Source: Hyphomicrobium sulfonivorans
GTDB lineage: Bacteria; Pseudomonadota; Alphaproteobacteria; Rhizobiales; Hyphomicrobiaceae
Reading direction: 5' to 3'
Length of the DNA stretch: 64,000 nt
Assembly: GCF_013306565.1 (NCBI RefSeq)
Contig: NZ_PZPO01000006.1
Location: 1-64,000 of the forward strand
Part shown: in pieces, positions 8,787 to 17,654 of the stretch
Layout: every line of letters begins with the position of its first letter
How positions within the stretch are numbered: position 1 is the first letter of the stretch
Translations under genes and position numbers: made by a program
Notes under the pieces: generated by a model
The model's database searches: none
Seen by the model: only the letters and a program-made list of their open reading frames with translations
Told to the model about the DNA's origin: nothing

Positions 8787-9355
8787 TTGTAAGGCTCGCT
8801 GCGGAACGCAGTAGCCGCCTGCATGATTGCAGCGCCGGAGCCGTCAGATTGGTTGCCCAGCTTCAGGAACGGGAAGCTTTTGGCCATGTCCCATTGGTAG
8901 CAAACGGTGACGACAGCTACTTCCTCCGCGTCGCCGGCATGCTTGCTGAGTAGGTCGTCGCCGTTGCCGGTGGACGCACTCATCTTGCCGTTGACGACGC
9001 ATGGGGCGAGATTCAGGTTGGCCCAATCGGGGGCGGTTTGGACCAGGATTGAAAGCTTGTTGCAGTCGATTGCAGCGTTCATGCTGTCGCAAACGGCTTG
9101 GCGGAAGCTGGTGACATTCATCTTGGCTTCGTTGGATTGGCCGGTGCGAATGATGCGCGCCGCGTTCTCGACGCCGCTCTGAAGCGATGAGTTGACCAGG
9201 AAGAAAATGCCCAGGCCTACGATGCCGAGAATAAAAAAGATGAGCGCCCCACCGATCACGGCGAACTCAATGGCTGTAGAGCCACGTTCGTTGCGATGAA
9301 AGTCGCTCAGCGCGCTGGCGGCGTGTGGGGAGTTTGTCCGGAAACGCATCCGCAT
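8783..9355 (-). CDS. TadE-like pilus assembly protein
   Basis: The protein has 190 residues. After a basic N-terminus, the segment ERGSTAIEFAVIGGALIFFI shows the TadE signature: small residues, then Ile-Glu-Phe inside the first turn of a hydrophobic helix (about 30-52). The periplasmic remainder has three Cys. TadE and TadF are processed by the prepilin peptidase and sit at or near the pilus base. It is translationally coupled to the second tadE-like gene, with a 4-bp ATGA overlap. Whether this is TadE or TadF cannot be decided from sequence alone. Confidence 0.9.
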   Translation of the reverse strand: MRMRFRTNSPHAASALSDFHRNERGSTAIEFAVIGGALIFFILGIVGLGIFFLVNSSLQSGVENAARIIRTGQSNEAKMNVTSFRQAVCDSMNAAIDCNKLSILVQTAPDWANLNLAPCVVNGKMSASTGNGDDLLSKHAGDAEEVAVVTVCYQWDMAKSFPFLKLGNQSDGSGAAIMQAATAFRSEPYK

Positions 9356-9534
9356 GACTATGGGTGTTCTCGCGTATGAAATTTAGCGCGTGAACGTAGG
9401 GATGCGTCCGTGAAGGATGTATTACTTCTCGGCTAATTTGAAGCAAACCGGTAAGCGCATCGTTAACCGGTTCCGGCAGGCTCGACTGCGGTTCCGTGGG
9501 TGTGAAGGACGAGCGCCTCAGTCGCGGATGGCGG

Positions 9535-10041
9535 CTATTCGTTCTGCGTGGGGGTGTTGGGATTGGAAGTGGTTCTTTTTGCCTGAACGGCTTTGTTCAG
9601 GGCATCGAAGCTCGTGATGTCATCGCCAACAATGATGGCAGGCGAGCAGTTTGGCGCGCAAGTATAGGTCTGGCGCTTCTCTCCGCGATAAACAACGACT
9701 GTGCGCCGATCGTCCTGATCGACGACCACGCGCTGATCCTGAATCACATTCCGATCGGCATCGAGCGCGATGATGTTCGTGATGCCAAACGCCTTGCCTG
9801 TCACCACCAGCAGGTTGCCACCCTGAACGCTAACGTCCGCGATCGATGGATTGCCGATGATGACTTCAGAAACCGGGCGCGGCAGGCGCAAGAGCTGTGA
9901 CTGGTCGTAACGCACCATAAGGTCGGCTGCGGCGGCGTTGTTCGAGCCTATGCAACCAGCGCCAATGGCAGTGGCGGCTGCAACCAGATAGCGAGCGGCG
10001 TGCACGGGACGGAAAAAGCGGGTCATTGCGACGAGTTCCAT
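9535..10041 (-). CDS. Pilus assembly protein with stand-alone secretin N-domain
   Basis: The protein has 168 residues with a signal-peptide-like N-terminus (YLVAAATAIGAGCIGSNNAAAA). Residues 42-110 match the pilus N-terminal domain found at the front of CpaC secretins. Compare LPRPVSEVIIGNPSIADVSV with the CpaC segment FPVPLKDVLVSDPAVVDAVV encoded at 12334-14031. There is no secretin domain. Such short proteins are seen beside alphaproteobacterial tad loci and are assumed to act in the periplasm at the secretin, but their role is undefined. The gene lies divergent to pilA. The Cys in the signal region is not in a good lipobox. Confidence 0.85.
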   Translation of the reverse strand: MELVAMTRFFRPVHAARYLVAAATAIGAGCIGSNNAAAADLMVRYDQSQLLRLPRPVSEVIIGNPSIADVSVQGGNLLVVTGKAFGITNIIALDADRNVIQDQRVVVDQDDRRTVVVYRGEKRQTYTCAPNCSPAIIVGDDITSFDALNKAVQAKRTTSNPNTPTQNE

Positions 10042-10507
10042 GTTCTTCGTCGGCGATTACCTCAGGAAATGGTGAAGAAAGGGAAAACCAGCGTTTGGAA
10101 AATGGGCTGGTGCCGTTCGAGGGCTATTTTAGCCGATGCACAAGTGCGATCTGGCGGGGCGTCGGGCGGATACGATCAAAGTATAAACATGGTTTTTCAA
10201 GTATAGATGTTTGCTGGTGGTGCCGATTTTGGGCCTAATGTGACGTGTTTAATTGCGTTTATCTATGGATGCGTCACTTGCATTTGCTTGATTTTCAGCG
10301 TTCTTGTTGGGTGTTCTTGTGATGCCGCTTTTTATTAAATTTTATCTGTTTAAATAACTCTTTATTAGGAGACATTTACGTTCAAATTAGTGCGATTTAC
10401 TTGGGTTTAAGAATTGGGGGCGCATACCAGCATCAGTTCAGCGCACGGTGCGAACATCGGCTCTGAACTTCGCATGATGCGATCAAAAGAAACTGGGAGA
10501 TGCTGTC
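10042..10507. promoter_or_regulatory. Divergent promoter region upstream of pilA
   Basis: A 466-bp AT-rich gap separates the leftward pilus arm from pilA and must hold the main pilin promoter. A TTAA-N11-TTAA pair at 10335-10353 was checked as a CtrA site, but the spacing is wrong. No clear sigma-54 element was found. A ribosome-binding site GGGAGA (10495-10500) precedes pilA by 7 nt. Confidence 0.6.
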
Positions 10508-10675
10508 ATGAAGAATTTTGTTTCGCGTTTCGCTCAGGACGAATCCGGCGCAACCGCCATTGAGTACGGCCTGCTGGCCGCTCTGATCGGCGTTGCCATC
10601 GTCGTTGGCGCAACCGCCGTCGGTACAAATCTGGACAAGATGCTGACCGACATCTCTGAAAAGCTGAAGATGTAA
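10508..10675 (+). CDS. pilA: Flp/Fap-type IVb pilin
   Basis: A 55-residue prepilin that begins with a short basic leader (MKNFVSRFAQDESG), followed by the Flp cleavage and helix motif ATAIEYGLLAALIGVAIVVG. Processing would fall after Gly14, with Glu five residues in (ATAIE) and the adjacent Tyr typical of Flp pilins. The C-terminus is short and charged, as in other Flp subunits. RBS GGGAGA lies 7 nt upstream. It is the first gene of the rightward tad arm, is exported by CpaF/TadB/TadC through CpaC, and is processed by CpaA. A hairpin directly after the gene probably keeps pilin mRNA more abundant than the rest. Confidence 0.95.
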   Translation: MKNFVSRFAQDESGATAIEYGLLAALIGVAIVVGATAVGTNLDKMLTDISEKLKM

Positions 10676-10697
10676 TCTTCTGACTACCTAACAAAAT

Positions 10698-10728
10698 CGG
10701 TCGCCCGGCAGACTTTGCCGGACGACCG
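10698..10728 (+). terminator. Hairpin between pilA and cpaA (partial terminator or RNA stabiliser)
   Basis: Arms 10698-10710 and 10716-10728 pair over 13 positions with one mismatch and a 5-nt loop. No strong T-run follows on the plus strand. This suggests an attenuating or 3'-protecting hairpin rather than a full terminator. Confidence 0.6.
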
Positions 10729-10779
10729 TACTTGTCTCTGCTCCTGTTTAGATGTTCGCCGCAGCGGATTGAGAAGCCA

Positions 10780-11280
10780 ATGTCGCTCCATGTGCTCTCG
10801 CTCTTCTTCCCGTTCGCGATGCTTTACGCGGCTGCGATGGACGTCTTCACGATGCGCATCCGCAACCACGTCTCGGTAGCTATTGCGGCGGCGTTTCCGG
10901 TGATTGCGTTGATTGCCGGTTTGTCGGGGCAGCAGGTGCTCATGCATTTCGGCATCGGTGCTGCCGTCCTGCTTATTACTATGGCGCTGTTCGCCTTCAG
11001 GCTGATGGGCGGTGGCGACGCCAAGCTCATCCCCGCAGCGGCGGTCTGGATGGGGTATGAGCAGATCCTTCCCTTCATTGTTTACATGACGTTGTTCGGC
11101 GGAGCCTTGTCGCTGTTCGTTGTGCTCTATCGCAGCTTTCCAGCCGCTGCTTTGCCTTTGCCGCAGTGGGCGTTGCGGCTACATCAGCCTGGGTACGCCA
11201 TTCCCTATGGCGTTGCGATTGCTGCCGGGGCCCTCATTGCTTACCCGCTGACCACAGTGGCCATGGCGCTTGCAAACTGA
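10780..11280 (+). CDS. cpaA: Prepilin peptidase CpaA/TadV (A24 family)
   Basis: The protein has 166 residues from the ATG at 10780; an upstream in-frame start at 10732 would add an unhelpful charged leader. It is a polytopic inner-membrane aspartic protease with about five or six hydrophobic segments. The two catalytic Asp are visible: D21 in AMDVFTMRIRN and D80 in the GxGD motif (MGGGDAKL). It lacks the N-terminal zinc methyltransferase domain of PilD, as is normal for TadV/CpaA. It cleaves the leader of PilA and the TadE-type pseudopilins. Confidence 0.95.
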   Translation: MSLHVLSLFFPFAMLYAAAMDVFTMRIRNHVSVAIAAAFPVIALIAGLSGQQVLMHFGIGAAVLLITMALFAFRLMGGGDAKLIPAAAVWMGYEQILPFIVYMTLFGGALSLFVVLYRSFPAAALPLPQWALRLHQPGYAIPYGVAIAAGALIAYPLTTVAMALAN

Positions 11281-11465
11281 TCCCTGCCCGGCCCGCGCGA
11301 ATATCTCTTCTCGGCGCGCACGATTGCGCGCCTGAACAGCGTGAAAAATTCAGCCCTTTGATCAGAGAACCGGCCCCAATTTGTAACGCCGGTTAACCTT
11401 GCGTTGACGTTTGTCCTGCACTTTGAGGATGTCACCAATTCGGCCGGTCGAAAGGACCACTGGCT

Positions 11466-12266
11466 GTGAAACGCGCACAATTGATCGGCATTACAGTAGC
11501 GGCAGGAGCGGGTCTCCTTGCGTTCATGCTTATGCGTTCGGTTGTGAACACGCCGACGGCAGAGCCGACGCAGATCGCAGTGCCGGTCAATGCAACCGAA
11601 GTGCTGGTTGCAGCGCGCAACATTCCAGTGGGCGAGGTGACCAAGCGCGCCGACTTCCGCTGGCAGACCTGGCCCGCAGATGCTGTCACACCGTCATTCA
11701 TCAGTCAGGACAATAGCGAAGGCATGAAGCTGGTCGAGGGCGCTATCGCCCGCGCACCGCTTCTCGAAGGCGAACCGGTCACGAAGCAAAAGGTGATCAA
11801 GCCGGGCGATGGCGGCGTGTTGGCGGCAATCCTGCCCCAAGGCATGCGCGCGATCTCCACCAAGATTCGGGAAGAGACGGCTGTCGGTCGTCTCATTCTG
11901 CCGAACGACCGTGTCGACGTGATCCTCACACGCCGTGAGCGTATGCCGAATGGTCGCGAAGAGCACGTGTCCGATACGCTCTTCTACAATGTGCGGGTGC
12001 TGGCCATCGGTCAGGATCTCGCCAGCAAAGAAGGCGCGAAGACCGCTGAGGGTGGCGCCAATACTGCCACTCTTGAGCTGACGCCCGGCCAGGCCGAGCA
12101 GTTGGCGCGAGCAAATTCTATGGGCGAAATAAGCCTTTCTCTGCGTAGCGTTGCCGATGGCGATCCCCGTGGCAAGGGCCCGACAGCGGCGGTCAACGAT
12201 CAGCGTGGCAACACCGTCCGTGTGCTGCGCTATGGCGTTCCGACGCGCGAGTACGGCGTCAACTGA
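11466..12266 (+). CDS. cpaB: Flp pilus assembly protein CpaB/RcpC
   Basis: The protein has 266 residues and begins at GTG 11466. A single N-terminal membrane anchor (LIGITVAAGAGLLAFMLM) is followed by a SAF domain at about 45-110 (VLVAARNIPVGEVTKRADF) and the RcpC/CpaB C-terminal domain (GMRAISTKI, then GRLILPNDRVDVILTRRE). CpaB is an inner-membrane-anchored periplasmic protein thought to work with the CpaC secretin and possibly to bind peptidoglycan or glycan. It lies between cpaA and cpaC. Its stop codon is part of a 20-bp direct repeat. Confidence 0.93.
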   Translation: MKRAQLIGITVAAGAGLLAFMLMRSVVNTPTAEPTQIAVPVNATEVLVAARNIPVGEVTKRADFRWQTWPADAVTPSFISQDNSEGMKLVEGAIARAPLLEGEPVTKQKVIKPGDGGVLAAILPQGMRAISTKIREETAVGRLILPNDRVDVILTRRERMPNGREEHVSDTLFYNVRVLAIGQDLASKEGAKTAEGGANTATLELTPGQAEQLARANSMGEISLSLRSVADGDPRGKGPTAAVNDQRGNTVRVLRYGVPTREYGVN

Positions 12267-12308
12267 GTTGCGTCATTCAGTTTCTGTCTGAGTTGCGTCA
12301 TTCAGTTT
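12264..12308. repeat. 20-bp direct repeat overlapping the cpaB stop codon
   Basis: Identical 20-bp copies at 12264-12283 and 12289-12308, separated by 5 bp. The first begins with the cpaB TGA. It fills most of the cpaB-cpaC gap, just upstream of the GAGAAGG ribosome-binding site for cpaC. Confidence 0.95.
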
Positions 12309-12333
12309 TCGGCTGTCGAGAAGGCTATCGATC

Positions 12334-14031
12334 ATGCGAACGACCCTAAAGTGGGCGCGCGCCGCCATGGCTGCTGTGCTTTGCTTCGCCACTCCGCTTG
12401 GCGAGCTTAGTGCTGCTGACATGCAGGGCAGAAATCAGGGACAGGCAGGCAACGATTCCATTCTGCGAATCCCCGGCAACGCGGCTTTTCCGCTGACCAA
12501 GCAAATTGAGCTTGGCGTCGGCCGTTCGCTGGTGGTGCAGTTTCCGGTTCCGCTGAAAGACGTGCTGGTGTCCGATCCGGCGGTGGTTGATGCCGTCGTG
12601 CAATCCTCCGAGCGCGTGTTCCTGATCGCGAAGGGAACCGGCCAGACCAATGCATTCTTCTTTGACGAGTACGGGCAGCAGATCCTTACCCTCGAGGTGC
12701 GGATCGGCGCCGATCTGTCGTCACTCGATCAGTTGCTGTCCCGCCTCATTCCGGGCTCGAACGTCCGCAGCGAAATGGCTGGCCGGGCATTGGTGCTGAC
12801 GGGCAGCGTGCGCTCGCCGATCGACTCTAACCGTGCGGCTGAAATTGCTTCTCAGTTCGCGGCGAGCATCGAGGGCGTGGACAGTGTCGTCGGCTCCGGT
12901 CAATCGACTTCGGTCAATTCCAACACCAGTCTGAATGTAACCGGCCTGAGCGGGAACAATCCGAATTCAGCTTATCAGCGACTGAGCGATAACCAGTCTA
13001 ACTCGTCTTCCGGCGGAGGACAGCAGCCCTATGAGCCGCGTCGCATCATCAACCTGATCTCGGTTGAGGGCGAAGAGCAGGTGATGCTGCGTGTCACCGT
13101 GGCTGAGGTGCAGCGCACGATCCTGAAGCAGTTCGGTATCAACGTTGGCGCGCTGGTCAACTCCGGCAACTTCTCGACCGCGCTGCTGGGCGCCAACGGT
13201 TTGCCACTGAGCGGCGCAGCCCTTGGAACGTTGCCGACGCCAGGTATCGCGACCATTGGCGCGGCTGCCGGAACGCTGGGATTGTACAACGGCGGACCGG
13301 TCAACGCTGCAAGCCTACCGTTCGGTAACTCGGGCGTTGCTATGGGTTGGGCCTCAGGCAATCAGGCCGTAAACGGTGCCCTGCGCGCCATGGAGCGCGA
13401 CGGCCTGCTGAAAACGCTGGCCGAACCGAACCTGACCGCTGTGTCGGGCGAAGCGGCGCAGTTCCTGGCCGGTGGTGAATATCCGATCCCGGTGGCCGAC
13501 AACTTTGGTCAGGTGAGCGTTACCTTCAAAAAGTTTGGTATTGGCCTAGCGTTTACGCCGGTCGTTCTCTCTGAGGGCAGGATCAGTCTTAAGATTGAAA
13601 CGGAAGTCAGCGAGCTGAGCAACGAAGGCGCAGTCGTGCTGTCAGGTCTGCAGATTCCAGCGCTGAAGACGCGCCAGGCAAACTCGACCGTGGAACTGCC
13701 TTCCGGCGGCTCGATCGCGATCGCCGGCCTGCTGTCGGAGAATACGCGCCAGAACATCGACGGTTTCCCAGGGTTGAAGGATGTGCCGATCCTGGGCACG
13801 CTGTTCCGCAGCCGTGACTACCAGCGCCAGGAAACCGAACTTGTCGTGATCGTCACGCCTTACATGGTGCGCCCGGTCGCTCGCCAGGAGCTGGCACGCC
13901 CGGTTGATGGTCTCGGCGATCCAACCGACCGCAAAGCCAACTTCCTCGGTCACATCAATCGCGTCTACGGCGGTGGCCGTCCTGCGCCGGCCGGCGATCT
14001 CAAGGGCGATTACGGCTTTATTGTCGAATAA
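12334..14031 (+). CDS. cpaC: Outer-membrane secretin CpaC/RcpA
   Basis: The protein has 565 residues. It has a signal peptide (1-28), the pilus N-terminal domain (about 55-125, with VQFPVPLKDVLVSDPAVVDAV), a BON-like segment (about 135-200), and a type II/III secretin domain (about 250-515), with the conserved VxxGGEYPIPV and the ELPSGGSIAIAGLL motif near the end. It forms the outer-membrane ring through which the Flp pilus leaves. GAGAAGG lies 9 nt before the ATG. Next in the operon is the CpaD lipoprotein gene. Confidence 0.96.
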   Translation: MRTTLKWARAAMAAVLCFATPLGELSAADMQGRNQGQAGNDSILRIPGNAAFPLTKQIELGVGRSLVVQFPVPLKDVLVSDPAVVDAVVQSSERVFLIAKGTGQTNAFFFDEYGQQILTLEVRIGADLSSLDQLLSRLIPGSNVRSEMAGRALVLTGSVRSPIDSNRAAEIASQFAASIEGVDSVVGSGQSTSVNSNTSLNVTGLSGNNPNSAYQRLSDNQSNSSSGGGQQPYEPRRIINLISVEGEEQVMLRVTVAEVQRTILKQFGINVGALVNSGNFSTALLGANGLPLSGAALGTLPTPGIATIGAAAGTLGLYNGGPVNAASLPFGNSGVAMGWASGNQAVNGALRAMERDGLLKTLAEPNLTAVSGEAAQFLAGGEYPIPVADNFGQVSVTFKKFGIGLAFTPVVLSEGRISLKIETEVSELSNEGAVVLSGLQIPALKTRQANSTVELPSGGSIAIAGLLSENTRQNIDGFPGLKDVPILGTLFRSRDYQRQETELVVIVTPYMVRPVARQELARPVDGLGDPTDRKANFLGHINRVYGGGRPAPAGDLKGDYGFIVE

Positions 14032-14052
14032 CGGATGGTCTGGAGACGTAGC

Positions 14053-14790
14053 ATGACAACGACAAACGAAATGCGCGCTCGCGGATCAGGCTACCGTTCG
14101 CTGATCGCCAAGCTGCTTATCGCCTCAGCTGCTGTATTGCCTGCTGCCGGCTGCAAGACGCTGGATGACCCGACGCGCGTAGCGGGCTGGACGCTGGTTG
14201 ATGCTACGCAGCGTCATCCCATTCTTGTGTCGCAGGAGCCGACAACCCATCTGATACGCGTGGGTGACGGCGCGAACGGACTATCGCGGTCACAGCGTGG
14301 CAAATTGATAGGCTTTGTAAACCATTATCGTGCGACCGATGCAGGTAATAGCCGTCTTGTTGTTTCCGTACCAAGCGGAGCGGCGAACGAAGTTGGCGTC
14401 ATGCATGCGGTTGGAGAGATCCGTTCGTTGTTGACCGATCACGGTTTCAGCGAAGCCACGATTTCGGTGGAGGCCTACAACGCGGAAGGCACGGGAAGCC
14501 CGCCGATCCGTGTTTCGTATCTTCGCTATATCGCCGAGCCGCCGCAGTGCGGAGATTGGTCGACGAACCTTGCCTATGAGCCGACGAACTTGCCGTACCC
14601 CGATCTGGGCTGCTCTCAGCAGCGCAATCTGGCGGTGATGGTGGCAAATCCGGCGGACCTGCTGGGGCCGCGCAGTGAAACGGCGCGTTCGGGCGAACGG
14701 CGCGATCAGGTCTGGAACAGGTATGTTACCGGACGGCCGACCGGCGCCACCAAGTCTGCTGACGAACGCGTGAATATGGCCATCGATTGA
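14053..14790 (+). CDS. cpaD: Pilus lipoprotein CpaD
   Basis: The protein has 245 residues from the ATG at 14053, chosen because GGAG lies 9 nt upstream; an ATG at 14035 is possible. The N-terminus has a basic region, a hydrophobic segment and a lipobox (LPAAGC), so it should be a lipoprotein. The remainder matches the CpaD family: a central region with RGKLIGFVNHYR and a C-terminal CGDW segment, then NLPYPDLGCSQQRNLAVMVANPADLLGPR, which is the strongest family signature. CpaD is an outer-membrane lipoprotein that helps place the secretin. Confidence 0.93.
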   Translation: MTTTNEMRARGSGYRSLIAKLLIASAAVLPAAGCKTLDDPTRVAGWTLVDATQRHPILVSQEPTTHLIRVGDGANGLSRSQRGKLIGFVNHYRATDAGNSRLVVSVPSGAANEVGVMHAVGEIRSLLTDHGFSEATISVEAYNAEGTGSPPIRVSYLRYIAEPPQCGDWSTNLAYEPTNLPYPDLGCSQQRNLAVMVANPADLLGPRSETARSGERRDQVWNRYVTGRPTGATKSADERVNMAID

Positions 14791-14824
14791 TGGCTGACGA
14801 TTTTTGTTAAGGGTCGCCAGGAAC

Positions 14825-16138
14825 ATGTCTGAGCCAGCCAAGTACATCTCTCACGACGACGATCATATCGGTGTCGGCGCGTCTCTGGCCGAGCTTGAGG
14901 ATGGCTTTGTTCCGCAGGCATCGGATCGTGCGCGGCCTATTCCGCGCATTTCAATTCAGGTGTTCTGCGAGAACGGACCCACGGCTGACATCGTTCGCAT
15001 TGCGGCCGAGGACAGACGGCTTGCCAAGGCCCATGTGAATGTTCACATGGGCGGTATCGAAGCCGCCGTTATCCATTACCAGCAGAACCCGACGCCAAAT
15101 CTCATTGTCATTGAGAGCAGTCTGCCGCGTGATCACATTCTGGCGGAGCTCGATCGTCTGGCTGAGAATTGCGATCCCGGCACTAAGGTCATCGTGATCG
15201 GCCACGTGAACGACATCACGCTTTATCGCGAGCTGCTGAAGCGTGGCGTGAGTGAGTATCTGGTGGAGCCGGTGACGCCGCTGGATCTCATGGAGGCCGT
15301 GTCCAACATCTACAACAATCCCCAGACGGAGCCGGTCGGGCACGTGTATGCCTTCATCGGCGCCAAGGGAGGCGTGGGTTCATCCACGGTGTGTCACAAC
15401 ACGGCATTTGCGCTTTCGGAAGCCCTGAAGGCCGACGTCGTGATTGCCGACATGGATCTGGCGTTCGGCACCACCGCGCTCGATTTCAATCAGGATCCGA
15501 TGCAGGGCATCGCCGATGCACTGATGAGCCCTGAGCGCCTCGATGAGGTGCTGTTGGATCGTTTGCTGACGAAGTGCTCGGATCATCTGTCGATTTTCGC
15601 TGCCCCGGTGCTGCTGGATCGCGAGTACGATATTTCAGTCGATGGCTGCGATCAGGTGATCGACGTCGTGCGCCAGAACGTTCCTTACGTCGCTGTGGAT
15701 TTGCCGCATGCCTGGACGGGCTGGGTGAAAAGCGTGCTGCTGCAGGCGGACGAAGTGGTCATTACCGCTGTTCCGGATCTGGCGAACCTGCGCAACGCGA
15801 AGGGCATCATCGATCTGCTTTCGCAGTCGCGCCGCAACGATGCCAAGCCGCGGCTGGTGATGAATATGACCAACATGCCGAAACGGCCAGAAATCAGCGT
15901 CAAGGAATTCGAAGCCGCTGTTGGCCTGAAGGCTATCAGTGTGATCGATTTCGATAGCGAAACCTTCGGGCAGGCCGCGAACAACGGTCAGATGATCGAA
16001 GAGCTGAGCGCGAAATCGAAGGCCGCTGTTGCATTCCGCGACATCGCGCTGGCCATCAGCAATCGGCGAGACGTCCAGGCGAGCAAGAAGACGTCCGGCT
16101 TTGCGCCACTGCTGGAAAAACTGAAGTTGAAGCTGTAG
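14825..16138 (+). CDS. cpaE: Pilus localisation ATPase CpaE/TadZ
   Basis: The protein has 437 residues. Residues 35-155 are an atypical receiver-like domain and about 170-420 a MinD/ParA-like P-loop domain. The deviant Walker A is KGGVGSSTV starting at K181, with Ser where canonical proteins have Lys-Thr, followed by a Walker A'-like ADMDLAFGTTALD. TadZ/CpaE proteins position the pilus machinery at a cell pole. The chosen ATG at 14825 has AAGGG 11 nt upstream; a TTG at 14804 would add seven residues. Its stop lies in a short repeat (AGCTGTAG at 16131 and 16141) next to the cpaF RBS. Confidence 0.93.
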   Translation: MSEPAKYISHDDDHIGVGASLAELEDGFVPQASDRARPIPRISIQVFCENGPTADIVRIAAEDRRLAKAHVNVHMGGIEAAVIHYQQNPTPNLIVIESSLPRDHILAELDRLAENCDPGTKVIVIGHVNDITLYRELLKRGVSEYLVEPVTPLDLMEAVSNIYNNPQTEPVGHVYAFIGAKGGVGSSTVCHNTAFALSEALKADVVIADMDLAFGTTALDFNQDPMQGIADALMSPERLDEVLLDRLLTKCSDHLSIFAAPVLLDREYDISVDGCDQVIDVVRQNVPYVAVDLPHAWTGWVKSVLLQADEVVITAVPDLANLRNAKGIIDLLSQSRRNDAKPRLVMNMTNMPKRPEISVKEFEAAVGLKAISVIDFDSETFGQAANNGQMIEELSAKSKAAVAFRDIALAISNRRDVQASKKTSGFAPLLEKLKLKL

Positions 16139-16148
16139 GGAGCTGTAG

Positions 16149-17654
16149 ATGTTCGGCAAGCGTACAGGCGATGCAACCACGCACCGCCCGGCGAAGACTG
16201 TTCCGGTGGCTCCGGTCGCCGAGACGGCGGCTGCAACGGAAGCCTTGCCGACGTCCAAGTCTCCTGTACCGGCTGCGGGCGCATCAGCTGCAGCGCGACA
16301 GGCTGAAACAAAACAACAGCAGCAACAACAACGTCGGCACTCGGAAGAGTATTACGACGTCAAGACGACGGTCTTTAACGCGCTAATCGACACCATCGAT
16401 CTGACGCAGCTCGCCAAGCTTGATGCCGCATCGGCGCGCGAAGAGATCCGCGACATCGTCAGCGAGATCATTCAGATCAAGAATGTCGTGATGTCGATTG
16501 CCGAGCAGGAGGAACTGCTCGAAGACATCTGCAACGACGTGCTCGGCTATGGTCCCCTTGAGCCGTTGCTGGCGCGCGATGATATCGCCGATATCATGGT
16601 CAATGGCGCCAACACGACATACATCGAGGTCGACGGCAAAATGAAGCGTACAGGTGTACGTTTTGCCGACAACATGCAGCTGATGAACATCTGTCAGCGG
16701 ATCGTGAGTCAGGTCGGGCGACGGGTGGATGAGTCAAGTCCGATATGCGACGCGCGACTTCCTGATGGGTCGCGTGTCAACGTCATCGCGCCGCCGCTTG
16801 CGATCGATGGTCCGGCGCTGACAATTCGTAAGTTCAAGCGCGACCGTCTTAAGCTCGATCAGCTAGCAAAGCTCGGCACCATAACGCCCGAGGGTAAAAC
16901 GCTGCTGGAGATCATTGGGCGCGTCCGCTGCAACGTGCTGATCTCGGGTGGTACGGGTTCAGGTAAAACGACGCTTTTGAACTGCCTGACCGGCTCCATC
17001 GACCACGATGAACGCATCATCACCTGCGAGGACTCCGCTGAGCTTCAGCTCCAGCAGCCGCACGTCGTGCGTCTTGAAACCCGCCCGCCCAACCTCGAAG
17101 GTGAGGGCGAGATCAAGATGCGCGATCTCGTGCGCAACTGTCTGCGTATGCGCCCAGAGCGCATCATCGTGGGCGAGGTTCGCGGCCCTGAAGCGTTCGA
17201 TCTGCTGCAGGCGATGAACACCGGCCATGACGGCTCGATGGGAACGCTGCACGCCAACTCGCCGCGCGAAGCTTTGAGCCGTCTGGAATCGATGATCATG
17301 ATGGGCGGCTTCCAGCTTCCCGTACACACAATCCGCGAGATGATCACGGGGTCGATTGACGTGATCGTACAGACGTCACGACTGCGCGATGGCACGCGTA
17401 AAGTTACGCACATCACTGAAGTACTCGGCATGGAAGGTGACGTCGTTACGCTGCAAAATCTGCTCGTCTATGACATCACGGGGGAGGATGCGCACGGCAA
17501 GATCATCGGTCAGCACAGGTCTACCGGCATCGCGCGCCCGCGCTTCTGGGAACGCGCGCAATATTATGGCGAGGAAGGTCGTCTGGCGGCGGCACTAGCG
17601 GCGGCGGAAGTGCTCGACGAGCACGGCAATCCGCTGGGAGACAAGAATGTCTGA
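16149..17654 (+). CDS. cpaF: Tad secretion ATPase CpaF/TadA
   Basis: The protein has 501 residues. The N-terminal 70 residues are low-complexity and Gln-rich. The N-domain lies at 70-240 and the AAA+ type IV secretion/GspE motor domain at 240-460. Visible motifs are Walker A GGTGSGKT (267-274), the Asp box and Walker B ([19 protein letters not shown]), and the His box ([14 protein letters not shown]). It is the hexameric cytoplasmic motor that drives Flp pilus extension and, in TadA systems, retraction. The RBS GGGAG lies 6 nt before the ATG. The last 8 nt overlap tadB. Confidence 0.97.
   Translation: MFGKRTGDATTHRPAKTVPVAPVAETAAATEALPTSKSPVPAAGASAAARQAETKQQQQQQRRHSEEYYDVKTTVFNALIDTIDLTQLAKLDAASAREEIRDIVSEIIQIKNVVMSIAEQEELLEDICNDVLGYGPLEPLLARDDIADIMVNGANTTYIEVDGKMKRTGVRFADNMQLMNICQRIVSQVGRRVDESSPICDARLPDGSRVNVIAPPLAIDGPALTIRKFKRDRLKLDQLAKLGTITPEGKTLLEIIGRVRCNVLISGGTGSGKTTLLNCLTGSIDHDERIITCEDSAELQLQQPHVVRLETRPPNLEGEGEIKMRDLVRNCLRMRPERIIVGEVRGPEAFDLLQAMNTGHDGSMGTLHANSPREALSRLESMIMMGGFQLPVHTIREMITGSIDVIVQTSRLRDGTRKVTHITEVLGMEGDVVTLQNLLVYDITGEDAHGKIIGQHRSTGIARPRFWERAQYYGEEGRLAAALAAAEVLDEHGNPLGDKNV

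Noticed and set aside
10335-10353. TTAA-N11-TTAA pair upstream of pilA considered as a CtrA site
   Set aside because: CtrA sites need a 7-nt spacer; 11 nt is not accepted in an AT-rich region.
16131-16148. 8-bp repeat at the cpaE stop as a fourth gene-end duplication
   Set aside because: The repeat is short enough to be chance and overlaps the cpaF ribosome-binding region. Kept only as a note in the cpaE entry.
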